A stretch of 64,000 nucleotides of DNA from Marinobacter bryozoorum. Its GTDB lineage: Bacteria > Pseudomonadota > Gammaproteobacteria > Pseudomonadales > Oleiphilaceae. The DNA is taken from positions 1-64,000 of the forward strand of contig NZ_JAKZAH010000021.1 in the NCBI RefSeq assembly GCF_023156245.1, written 5' to 3'. Within the stretch, counting starts at the first letter, position 1; every line of letters begins with the position of its first letter. Of this stretch, positions 52,032 to 61,478 are shown piece after piece. Both the position numbers and the translations under genes were made by a program. The notes under the pieces are model-generated. The model was not told the DNA's origin, made no database searches, and worked only from the letters and a program-made list of their open reading frames with translations.

Positions 52032-53387
52032 ATGAACAGGGAGGAAGATCGAAGCACTCGCTACCAGGAAGGTAGTCTCACTCTGTCAGGGACGGTGATG
52101 CTGGGTACCGGCGTCATGATTGGCGCCGGTATTTTTGCACTTACCGGGCAGATGGCCCAGATGACCGGTGTCCTTTTCCCGCTGGCCTTTCTCGCGGCGG
52201 CCTTGATTGTTGGCTTCAGCGCGTATTCCTATATCAAGATTTCCAACGCCTACCCGTCGGCCGGGGGCATTGGCATGTACTTGCATAAAGCCTACGGAAA
52301 CCGGCTGCCAACGGCTTTCAACGCCCTGTTGATGTATTTTTCCATGGTCATCGCTCAGAGCTTCCTGGCCCGGACCTTTGGCTCTTACACCATGCAACTT
52401 TTCGGCGGGGATGACAGTGGCCGCATGGTGCCCATTCTCGGCGTGGCGCTCATTCTTGCGGCCTTTCTGATCAACCTGCTGGGCAATCGGATGATTCAAG
52501 GGGTGGCTTCCTTTATCGGGATCCTGAAAATCGGCGGCATACTGATTTTCGGTCTGGTCGGGATCTGGATTGCCGACTCAGTCGCGGTTGATTTTTCGGA
52601 GCCCGGTGAAGCCGGAGCGCTGGGCAACTTCCTGGGCGCAACCGCACTGGGGATTCTGGCGTTCAAAGGCTTTACGACCATCACCAACAGTGGTTCGGAA
52701 GTAATAGACCCAAAGCGAAACGTCGGGCGCGCCATCGTGATTTCCATTGCCGCCTGCGTGGTGATCTACACGCTGGTGGGCTTCGCGGTCGCCAGCAACC
52801 TGTCACTGGCTGAAATTATCGAAACGCAGGATTACTCCCTCGCTGCTGCTGCGCGTCCCGCTCTCGGCGATTACGGTGTCTGGTTTACTGTCGCTATTGC
52901 CATGATGGCCACGGCGGGCGGTATTCTCGCCAGCGTCTTCGCGGTATCCCGCATGCTGGCGATGCTGACGGAGATGAAGCTCGTACCACATCGGCATTTT
53001 GGCATGCCCGGCAGCATCCAGAAACACACACTGGTGTATACCGTTGTCCTGGGGCTGATCCTCACCGCCTTCTTTGATCTGTCACGAATTGCCGCGCTGG
53101 GTATCGTGTTTTACCTGATTATGGACATTGCCATTCACTGGGGTGTACTGCGCTATCTTCGCAAAGACATTAAGGCCAACACCTGGGTGCCAACTACAGC
53201 CATCTTGTTGGATCTTTTGGCTCTGGGCGGCTTTGTCTGGGTAAAACTGAATACGGACCCGTTCGTCATCGGCGTGGCAGTGGTCACCATGATTGTGCTT
53301 GCAGTCTCCGAGCAGATTTTCCTGAAAAGATCGCCGGAATCCGCGCAAGCGAAACAGGAAGAGAGTCACGCGCATCGTCACCATTAA
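52032..53387 (+). CDS. APC-superfamily permease
   Basis: The 451-residue protein starts after AGGAGG and has about 12 hydrophobic segments. 'GTVMLGTGVMIGAGIFALTGQMAQMTG' matches the first-helix GxGxxxGAGIF signature of amino-acid/polyamine/organocation transporters, and 'ALGILAFKGFTTITNSGSEVIDPKRNVGRA' matches helix 6 and its loop. The tail is His-rich ('EESHAHRHH'), which suggests metal contact. It is embedded in the copper cluster, but its substrate is unknown. Confidence 0.85.
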   Translation: MNREEDRSTRYQEGSLTLSGTVMLGTGVMIGAGIFALTGQMAQMTGVLFPLAFLAAALIVGFSAYSYIKISNAYPSAGGIGMYLHKAYGNRLPTAFNALLMYFSMVIAQSFLARTFGSYTMQLFGGDDSGRMVPILGVALILAAFLINLLGNRMIQGVASFIGILKIGGILIFGLVGIWIADSVAVDFSEPGEAGALGNFLGATALGILAFKGFTTITNSGSEVIDPKRNVGRAIVISIAACVVIYTLVGFAVASNLSLAEIIETQDYSLAAAARPALGDYGVWFTVAIAMMATAGGILASVFAVSRMLAMLTEMKLVPHRHFGMPGSIQKHTLVYTVVLGLILTAFFDLSRIAALGIVFYLIMDIAIHWGVLRYLRKDIKANTWVPTTAILLDLLALGGFVWVKLNTDPFVIGVAVVTMIVLAVSEQIFLKRSPESAQAKQEESHAHRHH

Positions 53388-53414
53388 CCAGAATCAGGAA
53401 GAGAGGCTATTGCC

Positions 53415-53642
53415 ATGATGGGAGATAACATGTTCGGGAACACCATGTGGGCAGGCCACTGGCTGTGGATGCTGGTGATTGCCATTGTGGTCGTCATTCC
53501 GGCCTGGCGTATTTGCCAGCGCACGGGGTATCCGGGGTGGATGGGTGTACTGATACTGATCCCTATCGTCAATCTGGTTCTGCTGTATTTCATTGCATTT
53601 GCAGACTGGCCCGCCGATAAAACAGGAGAACAGAATGGCTGA
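53415..53642 (+). CDS. Small two-helix membrane protein
   Basis: The 75-residue protein begins [12 protein letters not shown], with two transmembrane helices ('[18 protein letters not shown]' and '[23 protein letters not shown]') joined by 'CQRTGYPGW'. This resembles DUF5684-type small membrane proteins. The Met-rich start and single Cys could bind copper. It overlaps the ATPase gene by eight bases and is probably translated with it. Confidence 0.7.
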   Translation: MMGDNMFGNTMWAGHWLWMLVIAIVVVIPAWRICQRTGYPGWMGVLILIPIVNLVLLYFIAFADWPADKTGEQNG

Positions 53643-55995
53643 GCACCATCACGCCCATGACCACGATCACCACGCCGATAAAGAACCTGGCGGGCACACC
53701 GCCAAGGATCCGGTTTGCGGCATGGCAGTCGATCCGCATACCGCGGAACACCGCAGCCAGCATGGCGGTAAAACCTGGTACTTCTGCTCGTCGCGTTGCC
53801 AGTCCAAATTCGACGAGGACCCTGAGCAGTACCTCGATTGGGAAAAGAAACAGCAAGAGCCGGTAGCGCCGGGCACTATGTATACCTGTCCCATGCACCC
53901 CGAGATTCGGCAGCAAGGGCCAGGGGACTGCCCAATCTGCGGCATGGCCCTAGAGCCCGAGCAGGTAAGCCTGGACGACGGGCCTTCGGAAGAACTCAAA
54001 GACATGACCCGCCGATTCTGGATCGGCCTGGTGCTGGCCCTGCCTGTACTGGTACTGGAGATGGGTGGGCACCTCACCGGACTCGATCACATTATAGCCC
54101 CGCAGACGTCCAACTGGATTCAACTGGTGCTGGCAACGCCTGTGGTGCTCTGGTGCGGTTGGCCCTTCTTCGTCCGGGGTTGGAAATCCGTGGTTAGCCG
54201 TAACTTGAACATGTTTACGCTCATTGCCATTGGTACCGGCGTCGCGCTGATCTACAGCCTGGTGGCGACCCTGGCGCCGCAGATCTTCCCAGGCGCCTTC
54301 CGGCAGGAAGACGGGTCGGTCGCCGTCTACTTCGAGGCGGCTGCTGTCATCGTGGTGCTGGTGCTGCTGGGGCAGGTGCTGGAATTGCGCGCCAGAGAGA
54401 AAACCTCTGGTGCCATCAAGGCCCTGCTGGATCTGGCACCGGCGACGGCCAGAAAACTGGACGACGATGGCAGCGAATCCGATGTGTCGCTTGATCAGGT
54501 CAAGGTCGGTGACCGCTTGCGGGTGCGTCCGGGAGACAAGGTGCCGTTGGACGGCGAGGTGCTTGAAGGCAGCTCCAACGTGGATGAATCCATGGTGACC
54601 GGTGAGCCTTTGGCAGTCAGCAAAAAATCCGGCGACCAGGTGATCGGCGGCAGTATCAACCAGCAGGGCAGCTTTATCATGCGGGCCGACAAGGTTGGCC
54701 GTGACACCATGCTGTCCCAGATTGTGCAGATGGTGGCGAACGCCCAGCGCAGCCGCGCGCCCATTCAGGGCCTGGCCGACAAGGTGGCGGGTTATTTTGT
54801 GCCTGCGGTGATCGTGATCGCCATTATCGCCTTTATAGCCTGGTCATTCTTCGGGCCCACGCCGCCTATGGCGTTCGGGCTGATTGCAGCGGTCAGTGTT
54901 CTGATCATTGCCTGCCCTTGCGCACTTGGCTTGGCGACGCCCATGTCCATCATGGTGGGTGTCGGACGCGGTGCTCAAAGTGGCGTTCTGATTCGCGATG
55001 CGGAAGCCTTGGAGCGTATGGAGAAGGTGGACACCGTGGTGGTGGATAAAACCGGCACGCTGACAGAGGGCAAGCCGCAAGTCACCCGGCTTGTCGCGGC
55101 CAACGGGTTCGATGACAGTAGTCTCATGCGTTATGCAGGCGGCCTGGAGAAAGGCAGTGAGCACCCACTGGCTCACGCCATACTCGATAAAGCCAAGGGC
55201 ATGGACCTGAAGCTTCCGGATGCGGAAGACTTTGACTCTCCGAATGGTAAAGGGGTTACCGGTCGAATAGACGGCAAGCGGGTGCTACTTGGTAACCGCC
55301 TTCTCATGGAGTCGGAAAATGTCGACACCACGCGATTTGACGGCGACGCCGACCAGCTCCGAAAAGATGGTGCTACCGTGATTTTTGCTGCTGTCGACGG
55401 AAACGTCGCAGGGTTGCTGGCGATTGCCGATCCGGTCAAGGAAACCACCGAAGCCGCTATTTCCGCGCTGCAAAAAGACGGCATCCGGGTGGTCATGCTG
55501 ACCGGCGATAACCGCACTTCAGCTGAAGCAGTTGCCCGAAAACTGCATATCGACGAAGTGGAAGCGGAAGTCCTGCCGGAAGATAAGGGCAAGATCGTCC
55601 AGCGCCTGAAAGACGAAGGCCGTGTTGTCGTGATGGCGGGTGACGGCGTAAACGATGCGCCTGCACTGGCAACGGCGGATGTCGGTGTGGCCATGGGCAC
55701 CGGGACCGATGTCGCCATCGAAAGCGCCGGCATTACGCTGCTGCGCGGCGACCTGATGGGCATTGTCGAGGCGCGCCGTTTGTCTCTGGCGACCATGCGC
55801 AATATCCGTCAGAACCTGTTTTTCGCCTTCGTTTACAACTCCGCCGGTGTTCCGATAGCGGCAGGGGTTTTGTACCCGTTTTTCGGGATACTGCTGTCGC
55901 CCATTTTTGCAGCGGCCGCCATGTCGCTGTCCTCGGTCAGCGTGATTGTGAATGCGCTGCGTTTGAGGGTGGTGAAACTCGGGTCAAAGCAATGA
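53635..55995 (+). CDS. Copper-translocating P1B-type ATPase with His-rich, YHS and CPMHP N-terminus
   Basis: The ATG at 53635 (AGGAG upstream) gives 786 residues. The order is a His-rich head ([14 protein letters not shown]), a YHS-type domain ('[31 protein letters not shown]', about 22-65), and a heavy-metal-binding domain ('[27 protein letters not shown]', about 80-110). Eight transmembrane helices follow, with the CPC motif '[13 protein letters not shown]' (427-429), actuator 'MVTGEP', phosphorylation 'DKTGTLTEG' (about 471) and hinge '[12 protein letters not shown]'. It pumps Cu(I) out of the cytoplasm. The absence of an N-terminal MxCxxC domain fits YHS-type pumps. Confidence 0.95.
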   Translation: MAEHHHAHDHDHHADKEPGGHTAKDPVCGMAVDPHTAEHRSQHGGKTWYFCSSRCQSKFDEDPEQYLDWEKKQQEPVAPGTMYTCPMHPEIRQQGPGDCPICGMALEPEQVSLDDGPSEELKDMTRRFWIGLVLALPVLVLEMGGHLTGLDHIIAPQTSNWIQLVLATPVVLWCGWPFFVRGWKSVVSRNLNMFTLIAIGTGVALIYSLVATLAPQIFPGAFRQEDGSVAVYFEAAAVIVVLVLLGQVLELRAREKTSGAIKALLDLAPATARKLDDDGSESDVSLDQVKVGDRLRVRPGDKVPLDGEVLEGSSNVDESMVTGEPLAVSKKSGDQVIGGSINQQGSFIMRADKVGRDTMLSQIVQMVANAQRSRAPIQGLADKVAGYFVPAVIVIAIIAFIAWSFFGPTPPMAFGLIAAVSVLIIACPCALGLATPMSIMVGVGRGAQSGVLIRDAEALERMEKVDTVVVDKTGTLTEGKPQVTRLVAANGFDDSSLMRYAGGLEKGSEHPLAHAILDKAKGMDLKLPDAEDFDSPNGKGVTGRIDGKRVLLGNRLLMESENVDTTRFDGDADQLRKDGATVIFAAVDGNVAGLLAIADPVKETTEAAISALQKDGIRVVMLTGDNRTSAEAVARKLHIDEVEAEVLPEDKGKIVQRLKDEGRVVVMAGDGVNDAPALATADVGVAMGTGTDVAIESAGITLLRGDLMGIVEARRLSLATMRNIRQNLFFAFVYNSAGVPIAAGVLYPFFGILLSPIFAAAAMSLSSVSVIVNALRLRVVKLGSKQ

Positions 55996-56019
55996 ACTTC
56001 TGAATCATTGGAGGTAGCT

Positions 56020-56406
56020 ATGTCATACACAATCGATCGAGTTATCAAAGATGTCGATTTCGAGGACGTGGACAGAAGAGCGCGTCAGGCCCTCACTGAT
56101 CACGGCTTCGGTGTGCTGACAGAAATTGATGTCAAAGCCACCATGAAGAAAAAGCTGGACAAGGATATGCAGGCCTATCGGATTCTCGGGGCCTGCAATC
56201 CTGGCATGGCCTGGGAAGCCATCGGTGTGGAGCCTCGCGTGGGTGCCATGCTGCCTTGCAACGTTATTCTTCGTGAGGTTTCGGAGGGCATTGAGGTAAG
56301 TGCAGTGGATCCATTGGCTTCCATGAGCGCCATCGATAATGACGAGCTCAAGCAGGTTGCCGGGAAGGTCAGGGATATGCTCTCTGAGGTTGTGGAATCG
56401 ATCTGA
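56020..56406 (+). CDS. DUF302-domain protein
   Basis: The 128-residue protein starts after GGAGG. 'DFEDVDRRARQALTDHGFGVLTEIDVKATMKKKLDKDMQAYRILGACNPGMAWEAIGVEPRVGAMLPCNVILREV' is the DUF302 signature, including the conserved 'GACNP' and 'LPCN' cysteines. The family's biochemical role is not established; it is common beside metal-resistance genes. It may bind copper through its two Cys. It lies 24 bases after the ATPase gene. Confidence 0.88.
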   Translation: MSYTIDRVIKDVDFEDVDRRARQALTDHGFGVLTEIDVKATMKKKLDKDMQAYRILGACNPGMAWEAIGVEPRVGAMLPCNVILREVSEGIEVSAVDPLASMSAIDNDELKQVAGKVRDMLSEVVESI

Positions 56407-56571
56407 AGCCGGTAGAGGCGTCGATTTGCTGCAGTGCCTGCGGTTTGCAATGGATTAGCGAATTAGCCAGGCGAGCGCATAGCCCAACTGAACACTGGAA
56501 ATGCAAATAGGACTCCTCATTTGACGACGGGATACCTATTTGATGTCAGTCATATTATGGAGAAGAAAAAA

Positions 56572-56603
56572 GGAAAAAAGGAAAAAAGGAAAAAAGGAAA
56601 AAA
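56572..56603 (+). repeat. Octanucleotide tandem repeat in the ribosome-binding region
   Basis: Four exact units of GGAAAAAA, preceded by a related GAAGAAAAAA, end three bases before the ATG at 56607. The repeat itself supplies the SD, so changes in copy number could change translation initiation. Confidence 0.85.
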
Positions 56604-56606
56604 GAT

Positions 56607-57065
56607 ATGGATATAAAGACTTTTGGACAACTGATCGACTGGACGCGCGATCTGCACTCACATCTGGCGAGCTGTCTGTCCCATTGCGCAACAAAGCACG
56701 AGGAAGAACGGGCCCGTGCGCTTTTGGATTATCTGGCAGCTCATGAATCGGAAATAGAGCAGATCGTGAACGAGTTTGAGCACCAAGGGGATAAGAAGGC
56801 ACTGGAAACTCGGGTGTACGACTACCTGTCCCATAATCCGATCAAAACTCATCGAACCTGCGACGAGCCTTACGCGAAGCTTGATTTTGATGGTATCTGC
56901 CGGGAAGTGTTCGACTTTCATGATCAGATTATTGATCTCTACAAAACGCTGATTGGAAAAGCCGAAATTCCAGAAGCAAAAGAGCTGTTCGAATCTCTTT
57001 TGGCGATGGAGGAAAATGAGTCGATGAGACTGGCTCGTCAGGTTGGCCGAATGCAGGATCTATGA
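56607..57065 (+). CDS. Unassigned helical protein in the copper island (copy 1)
   Basis: The 152-residue protein 'DIKTFGQLIDWTRDLHSHLASCLSHCAT..EEERARALLDYLAAHESEIEQIVNEFE' continues 'LETRVYDYLSHNPIKTHRTCDEPYAKLDF' and ends 'MRLARQVGRMQDL'. It is almost all helical and looks like a four-helix bundle, with repeated Glu/His positions that could form a metal site as in ferritin-like proteins. About 72 percent of residues match the copy at 60,650. Cys residues in 'ASCLSHC' and 'HRTCD' are conserved between the copies. The SD is the GGAAAAAA repeat. No family name can be given. Confidence 0.75.
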   Translation: MDIKTFGQLIDWTRDLHSHLASCLSHCATKHEEERARALLDYLAAHESEIEQIVNEFEHQGDKKALETRVYDYLSHNPIKTHRTCDEPYAKLDFDGICREVFDFHDQIIDLYKTLIGKAEIPEAKELFESLLAMEENESMRLARQVGRMQDL

Positions 57066-57125
57066 GATCCGAGCACTTTTGCTGACGGCTTAATCCCTTT
57101 GAATGTTTCCAATTGAGGCTCACCT

Positions 57126-58484
57126 TCACACCTCAAAGACGGGCGCAAAGCCACCTCCCGGCGTTCGAAAGTTGGTGGCCTGGCCCTGGTACACACGGGC
57201 AGCGGCAAGCAGATGTTGCCCGGCATAGGTGTACAAACGGATATCGACCTTTCTGGTGGTGACCGTGCCATCCACTCTCAGGATGCGTTCTCCGGCGGGA
57301 ACGAAGTTCTGCGCGATGTAATCACCCTTCAGGATCTCTTCGAAAACGCGGCGGGTTAGTTTTTCGCCCCGATAGACGCCCTTGCTGCCATGGCCCGCTA
57401 CCGGTTTGAAAAACAGTTTACGCCGGTTGCTCCACAACTCCGCCTCATCACTTGCTGAAACCAGCCGGGTCTTCGGTACAGCTCTATCCAGAAATCCTGC
57501 CTCGGTTTCACTCAGGCCCCAGTCGCGCAGGGTTTGGGCATCAGATAGCAGGATCAGGTTCCGTTTGTCGGCCATCAGCGCATGGGCGCGTGGATTGGGC
57601 GTGACGACCGCCGCGCCGTCGAGGTAGGCGCGCCTCAGCGCCCCAAGAGCCGGGGCCTCCAAGGCAAAATCCACCAGGCGGTTGTACACCATGCCGATAG
57701 GCTTGCCGTGGGCGCTCAGAGCACCATCAACATACTCAAGCTCCGATGGGTCGAGGATCAAGGTCTCAATGCCTCTGGCCTGGAATAACTGCTGGGCCAG
57801 TTGGAATTCCGGGAACATAAACTGGGATTCAGGGGCATCGTCCACAATGGCCAGGCAACCGGGCGTCGAGTCGCCACCTTGCCGTTGCCACTCCTGCTGG
57901 AACATGGCAAACACCGCGTCCTCGAACCCATCCAGTGCACGGTTGGTGCCAGCGGTCTGCTGGGACGGGTCACAGCATCGGTGTTGAGCCCGGGCCAATA
58001 CCGTGTTCAGAAATGCGCCGCCGGCGTTGGTGTTGATTTCGATCAGCTGAGGTCCGTTTTCGCCCAGGTGAAAGTCGTAGCCCATGAAGGCCCCGATGGG
58101 GCCTGGGTCAAAACCGGCGATGTCCGGCGCCCAGGACAGAGCTCTTTCCTTATAGGGCGGAAGCTCGGCTGCGAATTCGATCGCCTGAACAATCCGCTCC
58201 ATCGTCGCGATGTCAGCCTGGGGAACAAAAACCGGCGTGTTTGAAAAGAAATGATGGATCTCGGGAGTGGCCGGCGCCTCGTTCCCAGTGTCTGAAAACT
58301 GCTTCTGGAGGCTGTCAGTGAGCGCTTTTCGGTCAAGGGTGATGCAGTAACACTGCCGGTTGAGCTGGTCGGCGTGGGTTTTGGTTGTTCGCTGGTTTTC
58401 CTGGGGCACGTCTTGCATTGGTCGTCCATGGTCATTGTGAATCGTTCCACCTTGATTCTGGTCAAACGAATGCATGTTTCGCAA
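57126..58484 (-). CDS. ATP-grasp-domain protein
   Basis: The frame gives 452 residues from 58484; an ATG at 58418 is an alternative start and no SD decides between them. 'GYDFHLGENGPQLIEINTNAGGAF' (about 133-156) and 'RKLFFKPVAGHGSKGVYRGEKLTRRVFEEILKGDYIAQNFVPAGE' (about 357-402) fit the ATP-binding and metal-binding halves of an ATP-grasp fold. 'VDGTVTTRKVDIRLYTYAGQHLLAAARVYQGQATNFRTPGGGFAPVF' supplies the final catalytic segment. Such enzymes ligate a carboxylate to an amine or thiol. The gene is divergent from the exported beta-propeller gene. Peptide or small-molecule ligand synthesis is possible, but the substrates are unknown. Confidence 0.75.
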   Translation of the reverse strand: MRNMHSFDQNQGGTIHNDHGRPMQDVPQENQRTTKTHADQLNRQCYCITLDRKALTDSLQKQFSDTGNEAPATPEIHHFFSNTPVFVPQADIATMERIVQAIEFAAELPPYKERALSWAPDIAGFDPGPIGAFMGYDFHLGENGPQLIEINTNAGGAFLNTVLARAQHRCCDPSQQTAGTNRALDGFEDAVFAMFQQEWQRQGGDSTPGCLAIVDDAPESQFMFPEFQLAQQLFQARGIETLILDPSELEYVDGALSAHGKPIGMVYNRLVDFALEAPALGALRRAYLDGAAVVTPNPRAHALMADKRNLILLSDAQTLRDWGLSETEAGFLDRAVPKTRLVSASDEAELWSNRRKLFFKPVAGHGSKGVYRGEKLTRRVFEEILKGDYIAQNFVPAGERILRVDGTVTTRKVDIRLYTYAGQHLLAAARVYQGQATNFRTPGGGFAPVFEV

Positions 58485-58606
58485 CTGTTTTCAGGCCTGT
58501 TTCAGCTTGGTGTGATGGACTGCCAAGTAATGACCATGCCTGTTCGGGATCTTGCTTACCGGGCGAGGAGATCATACTGAAACCCTCTGACCAAAAAGGG
58601 CACGCT

Positions 58607-59677
58607 ATGAAACATTCGTTGCGCAAGAAGTGGATTGCTGGAATTACGGCCAGTGTCGCTATGAGTTTTTCGCTGATGGTGGCCGCAGACACAAACCGGG
58701 CATTTGTTCCCATGGGCACAGCGGATGCCGTCGGCGTTATTGATCTGGAAAACCGCAAGGTGACGTCGTCCATTGGCGGCACACTGAATACCCACGGTTC
58801 GGCACTGACCCCGGATGGCCGGCATCTGGTGGTGGGTAGTTTGTCGGCGCATGATCGTCAGGAGCCGGTTAGTCGCCCCGAAGGCGTTTCAGAAGATGAA
58901 CACGCCGCTCATCATGGGGGCGGGCAGTCTACTGAATTGGAAGCAGGGAGTACCGGGCTGCTCTATTTGGTGAACACGGCCACAAAGACGATTGACCGCA
59001 AACTGGAAGTGCCGGGGCCGGTGCACCATGTGCTGGTGACTTCCAACGGTCGCTATGCCGTTTCCACGCATCCTGCCAGTGGCAGTATCAGCGTTGTGGA
59101 TCTGGATTCCGGTCAGTTGGTCAAAACTGTGGCGACGGGGCCGGCCCCCAACTATCTGGTGCAAACCGACGACGGCCAATCCCTTCTGGTCAGCAATACC
59201 GGTAATGGCACGGTCAGCGAAGTGGATACCGAGCACTGGTTCGTCGAGCGCAATTTGCGAGTTGGCGGCAACCCAGAGCATATGGTGCTTGCCCCCGGCA
59301 ACCAGCGGCTCTACGTGAATGATGCTGCATCCGGCCAGGTTCTTGTCCTTGAGCTTGCCAAAGGCGCGGTGGCGAACCGGTACGAGGTTGGGGAGGCGCC
59401 CCATGGCGTTGGCTTGAGCGCAGATGGCCAGACCCTCTATGCCACCAGCCAGGGCGGCAACCAAGTGGTCCGGATTGAGCTAGCCAGCGGCGCCCGCCAC
59501 ACCAGGCCGCTGGCTCCTGCGCCCTATCATCTTGCGGTCTCTCCCTACGATGGCCAGCTACTGGTGACCAGTCGGGCAGAGAACAAGCTTTGGGTGCTCG
59601 ACCCGGAATCCCTCGATGTGGTTGATGAGATCGCGCTGAGCGGCATAGGCCATCAGATATCCCTTGAGGCCCATTAG
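58607..59677 (+). CDS. Exported YncE-like beta-propeller protein
   Basis: The ATG at 58607 (AAGGG upstream) gives 356 residues; the frame is open further upstream without an SD. A signal peptide ('GITASVAMSFSLMVAAD') is followed by six or seven repeats of the YVTN type ('AVGVIDLENRKVTSSIGG', 'SISVVDLDSGQLVKTVATGP', 'VLVLELAKGAVANRYEVG', 'LWVLDPESLDVVDEIALS'). A His-rich insertion 'EDEHAAHHGGGQS' in the second blade may bind metal. It is periplasmic; the function is unknown but copper-cluster context suggests a metal-handling role. Confidence 0.82.
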   Translation: MKHSLRKKWIAGITASVAMSFSLMVAADTNRAFVPMGTADAVGVIDLENRKVTSSIGGTLNTHGSALTPDGRHLVVGSLSAHDRQEPVSRPEGVSEDEHAAHHGGGQSTELEAGSTGLLYLVNTATKTIDRKLEVPGPVHHVLVTSNGRYAVSTHPASGSISVVDLDSGQLVKTVATGPAPNYLVQTDDGQSLLVSNTGNGTVSEVDTEHWFVERNLRVGGNPEHMVLAPGNQRLYVNDAASGQVLVLELAKGAVANRYEVGEAPHGVGLSADGQTLYATSQGGNQVVRIELASGARHTRPLAPAPYHLAVSPYDGQLLVTSRAENKLWVLDPESLDVVDEIALSGIGHQISLEAH

Positions 59678-59718
59678 TACCCTGTTCTGACACTGGCTTT
59701 TTCGCAAAGGAACCGCTC

Positions 59719-59976
59719 ATGGATCGACGCTTTAAAATTACCTTGGCAATGTTTGCCGTTATCGCACTGGTTTTACTCTGGGGAGAACACAAGGTTCATC
59801 TGCTTGGCGCCTTGCCCTGGCTGATACTGCTTGCTTGTCCGCTGATCCATATTTTTATGCACGGAGGGCACGGAGGGCACGGAGGGCACGGAGGGCACGG
59901 AGGGCATGGAGGACATGGAGGACATAACCACCAGGCAGAGCAACCGGGAATGAGTGGAGAGCAGCGTGATGACTGA
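59719..59976 (+). CDS. Small membrane protein with His-Gly-Gly repeats
   Basis: The 85-residue protein starts after AAAGGA. It has one or two hydrophobic helices ('ITLAMFAVIALVLLWGEHKVHLLGALPWLILLACPLIHIFM') followed by seven HGG units and 'HNHQAE'. This matches DUF2933-type proteins of metal-resistance loci. The His tail likely binds Cu or another metal near the membrane. It overlaps the next gene by eight bases. Confidence 0.82.
   Translation: MDRRFKITLAMFAVIALVLLWGEHKVHLLGALPWLILLACPLIHIFMHGGHGGHGGHGGHGGHGGHGGHNHQAEQPGMSGEQRDD
59860..59922 (+). repeat. Nine-base tandem repeat coding for HGG units
   Basis: Seven units follow, the first five being exact CACGGAGGG and the last two CATGGAGGA. 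In-frame changes in copy number would lengthen or shorten the His-Gly tail without a frameshift. Confidence 0.9.
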
Positions 59977-60619
59977 TGGTGCATCGGATTATGGCCTTTG
60001 GAGCCTCGTTATTCTGAACTCTGCTGTCTTTATCTTTTTTGCATTCAGCTTTTTTAAACCCCAAACGAAGCGGGACTGGCGCTCGTTCGGGGCGTTCAGT
60101 GCTTTTCTCGTCGCGCTGTTCACGGAAATGTACGGGTTCCCGTTGACACTCTATTTCCTGGCGGGCTGGTTGCAGACTCGCTATCCGGATGTGGACTGGT
60201 TTTCCCACAACAGCGGGCATTTGCTGGAAATGCTGTTCGGGTGGCAGGGCTCTCCACATTTCGGGCCGTTTCATTTGCTGAGCACGGCTTTCATTGTCGG
60301 GGGATTCTATCTGATTGCGGCTGGCTGGCGAACTCTCTATGCCGCCCAGAAAGAGGGCAAACTGGCAACGACAGGGCTATACGCCTGGGTTCGTCATCCC
60401 CAGTACGTTGGCTTTGTGTCGATCATGTTTGGGTTTCTTCTCCAATGGCTGACACTGCTCACGTTGGCGATGTTCCCGGTGCTTCTCTGGATGTATTCCC
60501 GGTTGTCCGTTCATGAGGAGCAGGAGGTCGAAAAGGTCTTCGGAGACACGTGGCGACAGTATGCCGCTAACACACCGCGCTTTATCCCGAACCTTCGGGA
60601 TCTGAAACAGCGACTTTAA
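59969..60619 (+). CDS. Isoprenylcysteine-methyltransferase-like membrane protein
   Basis: The ATG at 59969 (GGAGAG upstream) gives 216 residues with about five membrane helices. 'LATTGLYAWVRHPQYVGFVSIMFGFLLQW' and 'RLSVHEEQEVEKVFGDTWRQYAANTPRFIP' are the RHPxY and E-rich C-terminal motifs of the ICMT/PEMT family. Bacterial relatives methylate small substrates or phospholipids; the substrate is unknown. 'FTEMYGFPLTLYFLAGWL' precedes the domain. The gene lies inside the copper cluster between the HGG protein and the second 152-residue protein. Confidence 0.85.
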   Translation: MTDGASDYGLWSLVILNSAVFIFFAFSFFKPQTKRDWRSFGAFSAFLVALFTEMYGFPLTLYFLAGWLQTRYPDVDWFSHNSGHLLEMLFGWQGSPHFGPFHLLSTAFIVGGFYLIAAGWRTLYAAQKEGKLATTGLYAWVRHPQYVGFVSIMFGFLLQWLTLLTLAMFPVLLWMYSRLSVHEEQEVEKVFGDTWRQYAANTPRFIPNLRDLKQRL

Positions 60620-60649
60620 TAGATCACTGAGCCAGAAGAGGGTATCAAT

Positions 60650-61108
60650 ATGGACATCAGAACGTTCGGTGAATTGATTGACTGGACCCGGGACCTGCAC
60701 CAGAACCTGGCAAGTTGTCTGGGGCATTGTGCGACGGCTAATGAAGAAGAGAGAACAAAGGCGCTATTGGAGTATCTCTCGGCTCACGAAGCGGAGCTGG
60801 CCCGGATTGTTGATGAGTTTGAACGCCAAAGTGCCCGCAATACGCTTGAGACCCGGGTCTACGATTACCTTAAACACAATCCGATAGAAACCCACCGCAC
60901 CTGTGACCAGCCCTATGCCAAACTGGATTTTCAGGGGATCTACCGTGAGGTTATGGATTTTCATGGGCAAGTGATGGATCTGTACCAAACCCTCTGGGAG
61001 AAAGCGGAAATCCCAGAGGCCCGGGAGTTGCTGGCAGCACTCCTGGAGATGGAGAAGAACGAATCTATGCGTCTGGCCCGTCAGATAGGTCGAATGGACG
61101 ACCTTTAA
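60650..61108 (+). CDS. Unassigned helical protein in the copper island (copy 2)
   Basis: The 152-residue paralogue of the gene at 56,607 has the same length and no gaps. Conserved features are 'TFG.LIDWTRDLH', 'LASCL.HCAT', 'EEER', 'LETRVYDYL.HNPI.THRTCD.PYAKLDF' and 'ESMRLARQ.GRM.DL'. Its SD is GAGGG rather than a GGAAAAAA repeat, so the two copies are probably regulated differently. It ends the operon started by the beta-propeller gene. Confidence 0.75.
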   Translation: MDIRTFGELIDWTRDLHQNLASCLGHCATANEEERTKALLEYLSAHEAELARIVDEFERQSARNTLETRVYDYLKHNPIETHRTCDQPYAKLDFQGIYREVMDFHGQVMDLYQTLWEKAEIPEARELLAALLEMEKNESMRLARQIGRMDDL

Positions 61109-61478
61109 TGCGTGAAACGCAAGTCGATTGTCGTCATTTCGAAAACGACAGGTTGTTGAAAGCTGGTTCAAGTAAAAACCACAGCAATTATCAACTATTT
61201 GTTTCGATTCCTGAGAATTCAGGTCAGTTTCAGCTCTGCGTGATCTAATATAGTTACATAGGATGACACCCTCTTGAGGATTATAAAAAATAATTTACTG
61301 TCAGAATTTATTTTATCGAGTGTGAATGAAAAAAGCCACAGAGGTGTCTGTGGCAAAGTTAACTCAAGAAGACAATGGCCCGGCTTGATGAACATCAATA
61401 AAGCCACTGACAGATGCATTAAATCAGTCGAAACTGAATTCAGCCTGAATTACCAATCCGAATTTATGGAGACGAGAC
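61109..61478. other. AT-rich gap of 370 bases with a minus-strand terminator
   Basis: No protein gene is supported. The notable feature is a hairpin with T-tract on the minus strand at 61,335-61,354, although no minus-strand gene lies to the right. A small RNA on that strand is possible. The gap also carries the promoter for the small exported protein at 61,479. Confidence 0.45.
61335..61354 (-). terminator. Intrinsic terminator on the minus strand
   Basis: GCCACAGA and TCTGTGGC form a perfect 8-bp stem around GGTG, and the minus strand continues into six T. No annotated minus-strand gene lies within 1.4 kb to the right, so a short RNA starting between about 61,360 and 61,480 is the simplest explanation. 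Confidence 0.65.
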
